NCBI GenBank assembly: GCA_937876865.1
Contig: CALEFF010000028.1
Span: 14,323 to 78,322, forward strand
Direction: 5' to 3'
DNA length: 64,000 nt
Source of the DNA: an uncultured Bacteroidales bacterium
GTDB lineage: Bacteria > Bacteroidota > Bacteroidia > Bacteroidales > P3
Shown here: piece after piece, positions 1-7,957 of the stretch
How the letters are laid out: every line of letters starts with the position of its first letter
How positions within the stretch are numbered: position 1 is the first letter of the stretch
The notes under the pieces: generated by a model
What the model was told of the DNA's origin: nothing
The model's input: the letters and a program-made list of their open reading frames with translations, nothing else
Databases searched by the model: none
Translations under genes and position numbers: made by a program

Positions 1-142
1 TAAAATCAATTGATATTTCTTTCAAAACTTGCTTTACTAATGTAGATTTTCCCACCTGACGAGGCCCTGAAATAACTTGAATCTTATTCCTCACTTCCTC
101 AATACGAGATTTCAATTCATCAAATTGTCGCCTTTTATACAT
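1..142 (-). CDS. AAA-type ATPase, N-terminal fragment (cut by window edge)
   Basis: Only the first 47 codons are in the window; the gene reads leftwards off the edge. The start is the ATG at 142 (MYKRRQFDEL). A Walker A P-loop lies near residues 27-34 (GPRQVGKS), followed by TLVKQ. The GPRQVGKST form is typical of the ATP-binding proteins paired with a DUF4143 domain, which occur in many scattered copies in Bacteroidota and are often linked to toxin-antitoxin-like or mobile contexts. The rest of the protein is not visible, so the DUF4143 part is inference. Confidence 0.7.
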   Translation of the reverse strand, partial: MYKRRQFDELKSRIEEVRNKIQVISGPRQVGKSTLVKQVLKEISIDF

Positions 143-172
143 AATTCTTTGATTTTGACATTGCAAATATAT

Positions 173-255
173 ACAAAATCCTCAATTCTACCAAACAAAA
201 TCCTCAAATCTCCCTTACAAAATCCTTAAATCTTGCTTACAAAATCCTCAATTTC
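173..255. repeat. 22-bp tandem repeat, four copies
   Basis: The unit ACAAAATCCTCAAATCT begins at 173, 195, 217 and 239, exactly 22 bp apart, with only one to three differences between copies and a variable 5-nt filler. It lies directly upstream of the ATPase start at 142. It has no dyad and no unique spacers, so it is not CRISPR. The same-face spacing could suit a protein-binding array or may be simple slippage. Confidence 0.8.
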
Positions 256-314
256 AATAATAATTCAGCAATTCAAAGCAAGAAATTTGACGAAAATTGA
301 CAAAATGGAAAAAA

Positions 315-383
315 CAAAGAAAAAAAATAATTTTTTCAAAGAAATAATTTTAAAAAGTAAAGAAAATAATAAAAAAATCAAAG
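315..383. repeat. AT-rich 21-bp phased array (copy a)
   Basis: Core (C/T)AAAG occurs at 315, 337, 358 and 379, that is steps of 22, 21 and 21 bp, separated by A/T-only sequence. It belongs to the dispersed family also seen near 10.6, 20.6, 26.6, 35.8, 47.4 and 51.8 kb. Together with the 22-bp repeat it fills the 345-bp gap 143-487, in which I see no gene. Confidence 0.65.
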
Positions 384-412
384 AGTTTTTTTGCGTTTAA
401 AAAACAATCAAA

Positions 413-449
413 CACAAAAAAAGGAGTTGAAACTGTTTTCAACTCCTTT
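413..449 (-). terminator. Rho-independent terminator of the CoA-transferase gene
   Basis: Arms at 420-432 and 437-449 pair perfectly over 13 bp around a 4-nt loop. In the leftward direction the stem is followed by a run of U (A-run 413-420 on the plus strand). It lies 38 bp past the stop codon at 488. Confidence 0.85.
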
Positions 450-487
450 GTAAAATTAAAGGTTTGTATCACCAATAAGATAAGCCC

Positions 488-1795
488 TTATTTTGTTATG
501 AAATGATAGTGTGAGCCATAGCGTTCAAAGGCTGCTCTATCTAATTCTTCTCTATGGTCAGGGTGAGCTACTGAAATTAACAATCTTGCTCTTTCTTGTA
601 AGCTCTTTCCGTAAAGATTTACTGCACCATATTCAGTAACAAACCAATGAATATGGTTTCTTGTTGTTACAACTCCTGCTCCAAGAGTTAAGGTATTAGC
701 GATTTTGCTAATTCCGTTCTTAGTTACAGAAGGCATTGCTATGATTGATTTTCCGCCTTTGCTTCTTGATGCTCCGTAAATGAAGTCTATTTGTCCTCCA
801 ACTCCTGAGAAGAATTTTGTTCCCAAAGAATCTGCACATACTTGTCCTGTAAGGTCGATTTGAAGTGCTGAGTTGATTGCTGTCATCTTTGGTTGTTGGG
901 CTACAACGAAAGGATCGTTTGTGTAAGCAACGTCCATCATTGCAACCATTGGGTTATTGTGTAAGAAATCGTAAACTTTTTGGCTTCCCATTAAGAATGT
1001 TGAAACCATTTTTCCTTTATCCAATGCTTTATTTCTTCCGTTGATTACTCCTTTTTCTACAAGTGGAAGAACGCCATCGGCAAACATTTCTGTATGAATA
1101 CCTAAATCTTTGTGTCCTCCAAGTTGTGCAAGCACTGCATTAGGAATTGCTCCGATTCCCATTTGCATACAAGCACCATCTTCTATTAAAGCAGCACAAT
1201 GTTTTCCTATTGCAATTTCTTGTTCGTTAGGTTCTGTGAAATGTCCTGGCATTAAAGGAGTGTCGTCTTCAACAAATATGTCTATCATACTCATTGGTAT
1301 CAACGCATCTCCAAAAGAACGTGGAACTTTTGGATTAACTACTGCGATAACTGTTTTTGCTGTTTCTATTGCTGCAAGAGTTGCATCAACACTTGTTCCT
1401 AATGACACAAAACCATGGTCATCTGGTGGACAAACTTGAACCATTGCTACATCGCAAGGCACATATCCTTCACGATATAGCTTTTGTGTTTCGCTCAAAA
1501 AGATAGGAATATAATCTGCATAGCCTGCTTGAACGTCTTTTCTAACATTTGAACCTACGAAAAAGGCATCATGTTGGAATATTCCTTCAAATTCTGCACT
1601 TGCATAAGGTGCTTCACCTTCTGTATGTAAGTGATGAATGTAAACATTCTTAAATTCTTTGTTTCTTCCTCTTTCACACATTGCATCTATTAAGCACTTT
1701 GGTGCCGAAGCAACGCTACTTAGGTGTATGTGATCGCCACTTTTAATGCATTTTACTGCTTCTTGTGGGCTAACTGCTTTATATGTGTTATTCAT
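488..1795 (-). CDS. Acetyl-CoA hydrolase/transferase family CoA-transferase
   Basis: The 435-residue protein has the length and layout of the 4-hydroxybutyrate/butyrate:acetate CoA-transferase branch of the acetyl-CoA hydrolase/transferase family. A candidate catalytic glutamate is E236 in HTEMFADG, close to the Glu238 reported for clostridial 4-hydroxybutyrate CoA-transferase. Glycine-rich GVGGQIDF follows in the C-terminal domain. It would move CoA between acetate and another acyl group (butyrate, 4-hydroxybutyrate, propionate or succinate); the sequence alone does not fix the substrate. The protein is cytoplasmic, with no signal peptide. It is a single-gene unit with its own promoter and terminator. 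Confidence 0.85.
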   Translation of the reverse strand: MNNTYKAVSPQEAVKCIKSGDHIHLSSVASAPKCLIDAMCERGRNKEFKNVYIHHLHTEGEAPYASAEFEGIFQHDAFFVGSNVRKDVQAGYADYIPIFLSETQKLYREGYVPCDVAMVQVCPPDDHGFVSLGTSVDATLAAIETAKTVIAVVNPKVPRSFGDALIPMSMIDIFVEDDTPLMPGHFTEPNEQEIAIGKHCAALIEDGACMQMGIGAIPNAVLAQLGGHKDLGIHTEMFADGVLPLVEKGVINGRNKALDKGKMVSTFLMGSQKVYDFLHNNPMVAMMDVAYTNDPFVVAQQPKMTAINSALQIDLTGQVCADSLGTKFFSGVGGQIDFIYGASRSKGGKSIIAMPSVTKNGISKIANTLTLGAGVVTTRNHIHWFVTEYGAVNLYGKSLQERARLLISVAHPDHREELDRAAFERYGSHYHFITK

Positions 1796-1823
1796 TTTAT
1801 TGATATTTTTTTGTTTCGTGGTG

Positions 1824-1855
1824 CAAAATTACGCAAAACTTTTCGTTTTAAACAA
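1824..1855 (-). promoter_or_regulatory. Promoter of the CoA-transferase gene
   Basis: On the minus strand a -7 box TAATTTTG covers 1831-1824, and a TTG lies 21 nt upstream (1855-1853). This matches the Bacteroidota pattern TTTG-N19/21-TAnnTTTG. The start codon at 1795 is about 28 nt downstream of the box. Confidence 0.6.
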
Positions 1856-1905
1856 TTAAAAAGCGATATTCTTCGTTTTATTCAAAACCTAAATTTATTA
1901 TTTTT

Positions 1906-2499
1906 ATGAGAATTAAATCTTTTTTATTGATTTTTGCCTTTGTTTTGGCAAGTGGTTTGTCTATTGCTCAAACAGAAATGAACCAAACCTTAGAAACTAT
2001 TTTCAATAGGTCAAGTATTCGTTCTTATTCTGATAAGCAAGTAGAAAAAGACCAAATAATGACATTGTTAAGAGCGGGTATGTCGGCTCCAAGTGCGGTA
2101 AACAAACAACCTTGGGCTTTTGTAGTAATTGACGACAAAGCTTTGATGGAGAAAATTGGCGATGAGTTTAAAAATGCGGGCATGATAAAGAAGGCATCGT
2201 GTGCAATAATTGTTTGTGGAGATTTAAAACTTGCCTTAGAGGGCGTTGCACAAGAATTTTGGGTTCAAGATTGTTCTGCTGCGACTCAAAACATTCTTTT
2301 AGCAGCTCATTCAATGGGTTTAGGTGCTGTTTGGTGCGGAGTTTATCCTAATCCAGAAAGAGTAGAGGCTCTAAAAAACCTTTTATCTCTACCAGACAAC
2401 ATCGTTCCTCTTAATATTATTCCTATTGGAGTGAGAGAAAAAGAGCAAGAGCCAAAGGATAAATGGAAGGAAGATAAAATACACTGGAATAAATGGTAG
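1906..2499 (+). CDS. Exported nitroreductase-family flavoprotein
   Basis: The protein has 197 residues. Residues 1-22 look like a cleavable signal peptide (hydrophobic core, then SIAQ), followed by a nitroreductase fold. FMN-contact motifs are visible: RSSIRSYSD near residue 32, SAPSAVNKQPW near 64, and GLGAVWCGVYP near 140. Members reduce nitro compounds, quinones or flavins with NAD(P)H. An N-terminal export signal is uncommon for the family but recurs in Bacteroidota. The gene ends one base before the convergent permease gene, so the two transcripts must overlap or share a terminator. The substrate is unknown. Confidence 0.85.
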   Translation: MRIKSFLLIFAFVLASGLSIAQTEMNQTLETIFNRSSIRSYSDKQVEKDQIMTLLRAGMSAPSAVNKQPWAFVVIDDKALMEKIGDEFKNAGMIKKASCAIIVCGDLKLALEGVAQEFWVQDCSAATQNILLAAHSMGLGAVWCGVYPNPERVEALKNLLSLPDNIVPLNIIPIGVREKEQEPKDKWKEDKIHWNKW

Positions 2500-3465
2500 T
2501 TATTTAATGCGCACTCTTGGGTCTAAGAGTGCGTAAATTATATCTGTAACTACGTTTATTATGATAAGGATTACACAAATTACTATTAAAGCTCCCATCA
2601 ATACAGGAAAATCATATTTTTCTAAGCTATCCACAATCACAACTCCTACACCTTTCCAATCAAATATATATTCCACAAAAACCGCTCCTGCAATTAAACT
2701 TGCAAACCACCCACTTATTGAACTAACTATTGGATTTAGGGTGTTTCTTAATGCGTGTGAATAAATTATTTTAAACTTACTTAATCCTTTTGCTTTCGCT
2801 GTGCGTATGTAATCTTGCGAAAGCACTTCTTTCATCGTGCTTTTTGTTAATTCGGTTATTACAGCAAGTGGACGAATTCCAAGTGTTATTGCTGGCAAAA
2901 TAATGTTTTTTAAACTCAAATACTCTCCTTCTCCAAAATCATCTACACTATATAAACTACCAAACATTGAAAGCCCTGTGTAATCGGCTAAAAGAAATGC
3001 AAAAACCCAAGCAATAAGAATTGCCGCAAAAAAAGATGGTAAACTCATTCCAAGAGATGTTATAACAAGAATAATCTTTTCCAACCACCCATCTTTGAAA
3101 ACAGCTGCTAATGAGCCAAGGGTTACTCCCAAAACAAAAGCAATCGCAATGCTAAGCAAAGCAAGATAAATTGTATTTGGGAAAGCCTCTTTTAGAATAT
3201 CAACAACGGGTTTTCCACTTTGATAACTGCGTCTTAAATCAAAATGACTTAAATCATAAATATACTTACAATATTGATGATGCAAGGGTTTATCTAATCC
3301 TAATTCTTTATGTATTGCCTCAATACTTTGTTCATCGGCTCTTTGTCCAAGCATCATTCTCGCAGGATCACCAGGCAAGATGTTGAATAACACAAATACG
3401 AGTGTTATTACACCAAACATCACAAGGAAACCATACGCTATTTTTTTAAGTATAAATTTTATCAT
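2500..3465 (-). CDS. ABC transporter permease, DppB/OppB type
   Basis: A 321-residue inner-membrane protein with about six transmembrane segments (first at 10-30) and the binding-protein-dependent transport fold. The EAA-loop region (TKSTMKEVLSQDYIRTAKAKG) is clear. N-terminal GDPARMMLGQRA is characteristic of the oligopeptide/nickel permease family. No partner permease (DppC-like), ATPase or binding protein is nearby, so the remaining subunits must be elsewhere. The start codon overlaps the stop of the DoxX gene by one base (TAATG), implying translational coupling in the DUF1599-DoxX-permease operon. Confidence 0.9.
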   Translation of the reverse strand: MIKFILKKIAYGFLVMFGVITLVFVLFNILPGDPARMMLGQRADEQSIEAIHKELGLDKPLHHQYCKYIYDLSHFDLRRSYQSGKPVVDILKEAFPNTIYLALLSIAIAFVLGVTLGSLAAVFKDGWLEKIILVITSLGMSLPSFFAAILIAWVFAFLLADYTGLSMFGSLYSVDDFGEGEYLSLKNIILPAITLGIRPLAVITELTKSTMKEVLSQDYIRTAKAKGLSKFKIIYSHALRNTLNPIVSSISGWFASLIAGAVFVEYIFDWKGVGVVIVDSLEKYDFPVLMGALIVICVILIIINVVTDIIYALLDPRVRIK

Positions 3466-4586
3466 TATTTAGTAGGCAAACTCCTCCAGGACCATTTGTT
3501 TTCAACCTTTCCTTTTGAGATTTGAATCAAACCAGGATTTGAACGAAGAATAGTTTTTATTGATTTATCATCAGAGGAGTAAATTAAAAAATTATTAGCC
3601 TTAGGATATTTTTCCAAAAATTCAGCACACCCCTCAGTATTTGTGGCAGTAACTATCAATACTCTATTGCCTTTTTCTATTAACTTTTCGCAATAATCTA
3701 ACATCTTAGTTAATCCTTTTTCATTTGCTTTTCTTAAATCATATGAAGTAATCATATACAAATCTGAAGTAGTGTCTGAAAGAATATCTATTGTTTCATC
3801 TTCTTCTCCCATATCTAAAAGAGTTAGCGAAAAGCCATCTGCTGCAACGGTATTGGTATTTTCTACTCTTGAATCAACGAATGACCATTGTTTTGCAAAG
3901 TCTGGATTCACTTTATACTCTTCCATAAGTTTTTCCATTGTAAATTCCTTTATCTCTCCTGTTGAATTATTTTTATATTTTGCATAACTAACAGGTGGAG
4001 TAACATCATCACCAACAGGGACCATTTGATTTCCTATTTTCCATGCTCTAAAATCAATCACAGGTTCATAAACCGCACTATAAATAGAAAAGAAAATTAT
4101 GAAAATTCCAAAAACGGAGGTAAGTAATTTAGAGTTTACTTTACTTACACTTAATTCCATTTTACGTTCCAAAAGAATTATTCCTACCAAAATTACATCT
4201 AAAACAATATTCTTCCAAAAAGTTTCCCAATTTGTTAGTTTTATTGCATCGCCAAAGCAACCACAATCATCAACTTTATTAGTTAGTGCATCAATAAAGG
4301 TAAGAATGGTAAAAAATCCCATAATAATAGTTGCTGAATACTTAGATAGCTTAGGGAAAAAGCCGAAAAACATCAAAACACCTATCATAAATTCTAATGA
4401 ACTAAGAAGAATAGACAGTGTTATAGGAAGAAATGAAATTGCATCAGTAAGCCAATTCATTCCAAACACAGCTATGTATTCTTCTATTTTGTATGCCGTT
4501 CCCCAAGGGTCAACTGCTTTTACAAATCCAGAGAAAATAAAAACTCCGCCAAAGATTGCTCTTAATAAAATTGAAATTGCCTTCAT
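3465..4586 (-). CDS. DoxX/MauE-like membrane protein with thioredoxin-like tail
   Basis: The 373 residues begin with a DoxX-type four-helix membrane domain (about 1-140, with a DDCGCFGD cysteine pair near residue 112), then another membrane segment near 150-170. The soluble C-terminal region (from about 255) looks thioredoxin-like but lacks a CxxC; it has a lone cysteine in NTEGCAEF. Related Bacteroides proteins are annotated as the BT_3928 family. The function is unproven; a role in disulfide or respiratory redox at the membrane is inferred from family members. It is the middle gene of the operon; one base separates it from DUF1599. Confidence 0.8.
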   Translation of the reverse strand: MKAISILLRAIFGGVFIFSGFVKAVDPWGTAYKIEEYIAVFGMNWLTDAISFLPITLSILLSSLEFMIGVLMFFGFFPKLSKYSATIIMGFFTILTFIDALTNKVDDCGCFGDAIKLTNWETFWKNIVLDVILVGIILLERKMELSVSKVNSKLLTSVFGIFIIFFSIYSAVYEPVIDFRAWKIGNQMVPVGDDVTPPVSYAKYKNNSTGEIKEFTMEKLMEEYKVNPDFAKQWSFVDSRVENTNTVAADGFSLTLLDMGEEDETIDILSDTTSDLYMITSYDLRKANEKGLTKMLDYCEKLIEKGNRVLIVTATNTEGCAEFLEKYPKANNFLIYSSDDKSIKTILRSNPGLIQISKGKVENKWSWRSLPTK

Positions 4587-4587
4587 A

Positions 4588-5124
4588 TTATAATCCTAAT
4601 TTTATACTTGCAAATACAGAATAATTAACTATATCTTGATAATTAGCATCAACGCCTTCGCTTACCTTTGTTTTTCCTTGATTATCTTCAATTTGTTTTA
4701 AGCGAAAAATTTTCATCAATATCAAATCCGTAATAGAACTCACTCTCATATCTCTCCAAGCCTCAGAATAATCATGATTTTTCTTCAACATAAGATTTTT
4801 GGTCTCATTAGCATACTTATCATACAATGAAAGTGCTTTTTCTATTGATAATTCCATTTCTTGACTGTCTTTTAATTCTATTTGAATCAAAGCAATAATA
4901 CCATAATTTATCATTCCAATAAACTCAGAAAGTACCCCCTCGTCAATCATTTGCTCTCCCGATTCTTGAATGCTTCTTATGCGAGAGGCTTTTATAAATA
5001 TTTGATCTGTAAGTGAAGAAAGGCGTAAAATTCTCCAGGAAGTGCCATAATCAGAGAGTTTCGCTTCATACAATTCTCTGCACTTTTTTATAACATTATC
5101 GTATTCTACATTAGTATTATTCAT
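4588..5124 (-). CDS. DUF1599 protein (two tandem copies of the domain)
   Basis: 178 residues formed by an internal duplication: DYGTSWRILRLSSLTDQI near 22 is echoed by DYSEAWRDMRVSSITDLI near 118. The domain (PF07659) has been called nucleotide modification associated domain 1 from phage contexts; its biochemical role in chromosomal copies is unknown. It is divergent from folP with 36 bp between starts and first in the leftward operon with DoxX. The DUF1599/folP/diadenylate cyclase neighbourhood recurs in Bacteroidota, so this is a core gene rather than a transferred one. Confidence 0.85.
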   Translation of the reverse strand: MNNTNVEYDNVIKKCRELYEAKLSDYGTSWRILRLSSLTDQIFIKASRIRSIQESGEQMIDEGVLSEFIGMINYGIIALIQIELKDSQEMELSIEKALSLYDKYANETKNLMLKKNHDYSEAWRDMRVSSITDLILMKIFRLKQIEDNQGKTKVSEGVDANYQDIVNYSVFASIKLGL

Positions 5125-5133
5125 AATTTTTAC

Positions 5134-5141
5134 TATCTTTG
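5134..5141 (+). promoter_or_regulatory. -7 box of the folP-cdaA operon
   Basis: TATCTTTG followed by C fits TAnnTTTG. A TTAG sits 19 nt upstream as a weak -33. The box is 19 nt before the folP ATG at 5161 and lies inside the 36-bp divergent spacer. Confidence 0.55.
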
Positions 5142-5160
5142 CGGGGTAAAAAAAATTAAA

Positions 5161-6015
5161 ATGTTAAACGAGGGTAAAATTACAACATTTTTTAGAAAAC
5201 AAAGTATTATTTGCAAAAAAAAAGTTTTTGATCTATCTTCTCCTAAAATTATGGGAATATTAAATATCACAGAAGATTCTTTTTTTGACGGAGGACGATA
5301 CACTCAAATTCCACAAGCAATTCAACGAGTAAAACTTTTAATAGAAGAAGGTGCTGATATAATTGACATAGGTGCTTGCTCTACTCGCCCGGGCTCAAAA
5401 CTCACAGAAGCAAAAGAAGAAATAAATAAAATCTTACCTATACTAAAACAAATAAGACAAGTTTTTCCTAATATTATTATTTCCATTGACACCATTTGGT
5501 CAGAAGTTTCAAGAGTTGTAATAGACAATGGGGCTGATATAATTAACGATATTTCAGGAGGTGAATTTGATAAAAAAATGTTAAAAACTATTGGAGAATT
5601 AAATGTTCCTTATATATTAACTCATTGGAAAGAAACTCCTAAATATAACAATCACATAATAGAAGTGAGTCAATATTTTTCTAAAAAAATAGATGCTTTA
5701 CATAAATACGGAGTAAAAGATATAATTTTGGATTTAGGATTTGGCTTTGGTAAAACCATAGAAGACAATTATCTTTTACTTGCAAAACAAAAAGAATTTC
5801 AAATATTTAATCTTCCTATTCTAACAGGGATTTCTCGAAAAAGTATGATTTACAAAACACTTGACACAAATGCACAAGATGCTCTTAACGGCACAACGTT
5901 TCTTCACGCTTTTGCCTTACAAAATGGAGCAAATATTCTTAGGGTACACGATGTAAAGCAAGCAAAAGAATGTATCAAATTATTTAACAACTATAAAAAA
6001 TATATCAAACAATGA
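5161..6015 (+). CDS. folP: Dihydropteroate synthase
   Basis: 284 residues, a TIM-barrel enzyme of folate synthesis that joins p-aminobenzoate to 6-hydroxymethyl-dihydropterin diphosphate. Signatures: MGILNITEDSFFDGG (about 30-44, pterin/diphosphate loop), GADIIDIGACSTRPGS (about 62-77), DIINDISGG (about 123), LDLGFGFGKT (about 190), and GISRKS (about 221). The first 25 residues precede the usual family start; the ATG at 5161 follows the promoter box, so the longer form is plausible. Its stop overlaps the next start as ATGA. Confidence 0.97.
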   Translation: MLNEGKITTFFRKQSIICKKKVFDLSSPKIMGILNITEDSFFDGGRYTQIPQAIQRVKLLIEEGADIIDIGACSTRPGSKLTEAKEEINKILPILKQIRQVFPNIIISIDTIWSEVSRVVIDNGADIINDISGGEFDKKMLKTIGELNVPYILTHWKETPKYNNHIIEVSQYFSKKIDALHKYGVKDIILDLGFGFGKTIEDNYLLLAKQKEFQIFNLPILTGISRKSMIYKTLDTNAQDALNGTTFLHAFALQNGANILRVHDVKQAKECIKLFNNYKKYIKQ

Positions 6016-6803
6016 TATTAAATGCTATTGAAGGATTACCAACTTTTAAAATAATAGATTTTGTAGATATTCTATTAGTTGCAGTTTTGTTTTACTACCT
6101 TTATAAACTTCTTAAAGGTACTAACGCTTTAAATATTCTTATTGGTTTCATACTTGTCTATATTGCAAGTGCTATTGTAAAATTTCTTGAAATGAGACTG
6201 CTCACCGAAATATTAGATCAATTCATTTCTGTTGGAGTAATTGCACTTATAGTAATTTTTCAGAGCGAAATCAGACGTTTTCTTATTCTTTTAGGTTCAA
6301 ATGGCTTTCTTGAAAAATGGAAAAAACTTATTTTCTGGAAAAATAGCAAAGCAACCAAAAATAATTTAGACGTTTCCTCAATAGTATTGGCTTGTAATCA
6401 CCTTTCGCAATCCTACACAGGAGCGTTAATTGTTATTTGCAAGACAAATCCTCTTGAACAAATCATTCAAACGGGGGATATTTTCTCTTCCGAAATCAAT
6501 TCTCAACTTTTGGAAACAATATTTTTCAAAAATACTCCTTTGCATGATGGTGCGGTAATAATAAACGAAAATAAAATACAGGCTGCTCGTTGTATTCTTC
6601 CTGTAAGCAAAAATAGCAATATTCCTGCTTCTATGGGTTTAAGACATCGTTCTGCGATAGGAATAACAGAAGTAAGTGATGCAATCTCAGTAATAGTAAG
6701 CGAACAAACAGGAAAAATATCTGTTGTAAAACAAGGAATTGTAAAACACGGCCTAAGTATAGATGAATTGCAAACTTACTTGGATAAAGAATTTAATTCG
6801 TAA
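6012..6803 (+). CDS. cdaA: Diadenylate cyclase, CdaA type
   Basis: 263 residues. Three N-terminal membrane helices (about 18-85) are followed by the DAC domain (about 110-260). The catalytic motifs are HDGAVII (DGA, near 184) and GLRHRSAIG (RHR, near 213), which condense two ATP into c-di-AMP, a signal for osmotic, cell-wall and potassium control. It is translationally coupled to folP (ATGA overlap, 6012-6015). Its last 28 bp overlap the convergent glycosyltransferase gene. No c-di-AMP phosphodiesterase is in the window. Confidence 0.95.
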   Translation: MILNAIEGLPTFKIIDFVDILLVAVLFYYLYKLLKGTNALNILIGFILVYIASAIVKFLEMRLLTEILDQFISVGVIALIVIFQSEIRRFLILLGSNGFLEKWKKLIFWKNSKATKNNLDVSSIVLACNHLSQSYTGALIVICKTNPLEQIIQTGDIFSSEINSQLLETIFFKNTPLHDGAVIINENKIQAARCILPVSKNSNIPASMGLRHRSAIGITEVSDAISVIVSEQTGKISVVKQGIVKHGLSIDELQTYLDKEFNS

Positions 6804-7957
6804 AAAATATTTGAAAGCCTTTCACAACTATTTTGCCAACTATATTTATTAAAAACATAGTCTTTGCCTGCTTTTGCAATATTTTTCTCCAATTCTTTAT
6901 TATCTAATAATTCTATTATGCATTCAGCATACCCTCTTGCATTATCTGCAATCAATATTTCTTCTTTATCTTTTGCCATTAACGCTTGATTTGCCAACGG
7001 ACTTGTAATACAAGCCACATTCATCGCCATTGCTTCAAGCAATTTGTTTTGAAGCCCCGTACCTATTCTCATTGGAGCAATAAAAATCTTAGTTTGAGAA
7101 TAATATTCCTTCATATCATCAACCCAACCCGGCATTATTATTCTTTCATTAGCTAATTTTTCCAACCAAGAAGGAGCGCCTCCTCCTGCTATTGCTATTT
7201 TAACATTAGGCTTCTTTTCCCAAACAAGTGGCATTATTTCTTTTATCAAATATTCCGCCGCATCAATATTAGGAGCATAACTCATCGCACCAGAAAACAA
7301 AACATCAAAAGGTTTTCCCTTTGATTGAGGATAGGTAAAATAAGTTTCTGCTACTCCATTTGGAATAATATGTACTTCTTCCTTTCTTGGACTTTTCAAA
7401 AGTTTTCTATCTGCATCTGTAATTATTGTTAAAGCATCAAAAATATTAAACATTTTACTCTCATAACTTGCCAAACGTTTTGCTTCTATTGTAAACAACA
7501 CTCTTTCCAATAATCCCGAATTATCAGCCCTACGCTTCATATTCATAGACAAAGTATCTTGAAAATCTAATACTTTTTTGCTTTTGATTTTCTTTGCAAA
7601 AGGAGCTAATCTTACGAATTGAAAATAACAAAGTTCTATATTATTTCTTTTCACAAAGGCTTTAAAATATTTTTTAGCCTTAGGAGAATTATAATAAGCT
7701 GTTTGAAAGGGCAAAAAACTAAAAAAAGAAAAACAAACCCTTAACAAACTTGAAAAAAGATTTAATTTCTCTATATGAACGACTTTACAATATTTCAACA
7801 ACTCTTGCTTTGCCTTTTCTTCTTCATCTTTATAATTTAAGCAAAAAAGGTAAACCTCGTGTTGTTTAGCCAATTCCTTTATTTGATAATAGGCTCGTAA
7901 TTTGTCACCTTTCATCAAAGGAAATGGTATTCGCGTTAAAACCACTGCTATTTTCAT
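6776..7957 (-). CDS. Glycosyltransferase, GT4-like (GT-B fold)
   Basis: 393 residues. The N-terminal half has an opening typical of this group (TRIPFPLMKGDKLRAYY), and the C-terminal half carries the nucleotide-sugar part: VLFSGAMSYAPNIDAAEY near 230, PGWVDDMKEYY, then APMRIGTGLQNKLLEAMAM near 305, with the acidic E of the EX7E region. Proteins like this are found in exopolysaccharide clusters. The sugar and acceptor are unknown. It is third in the leftward operon, overlapping the preceding gene by 4 bp (ATGA). Confidence 0.85.
   Translation of the reverse strand: MKIAVVLTRIPFPLMKGDKLRAYYQIKELAKQHEVYLFCLNYKDEEEKAKQELLKYCKVVHIEKLNLFSSLLRVCFSFFSFLPFQTAYYNSPKAKKYFKAFVKRNNIELCYFQFVRLAPFAKKIKSKKVLDFQDTLSMNMKRRADNSGLLERVLFTIEAKRLASYESKMFNIFDALTIITDADRKLLKSPRKEEVHIIPNGVAETYFTYPQSKGKPFDVLFSGAMSYAPNIDAAEYLIKEIMPLVWEKKPNVKIAIAGGGAPSWLEKLANERIIMPGWVDDMKEYYSQTKIFIAPMRIGTGLQNKLLEAMAMNVACITSPLANQALMAKDKEEILIADNARGYAECIIELLDNKELEKNIAKAGKDYVFNKYSWQNSCERLSNIFYELNSLSK

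Noticed and set aside
173..255. CRISPR or phage attachment repeats
   Set aside because: 22-bp contiguous tandem copies, no spacers, no integrase, no tRNA.
4099..4593. Rightward 164-codon frame opposite the DoxX gene
   Set aside because: Shadow of a real gene whose membrane helices, cysteine pair and operon overlaps are clear.
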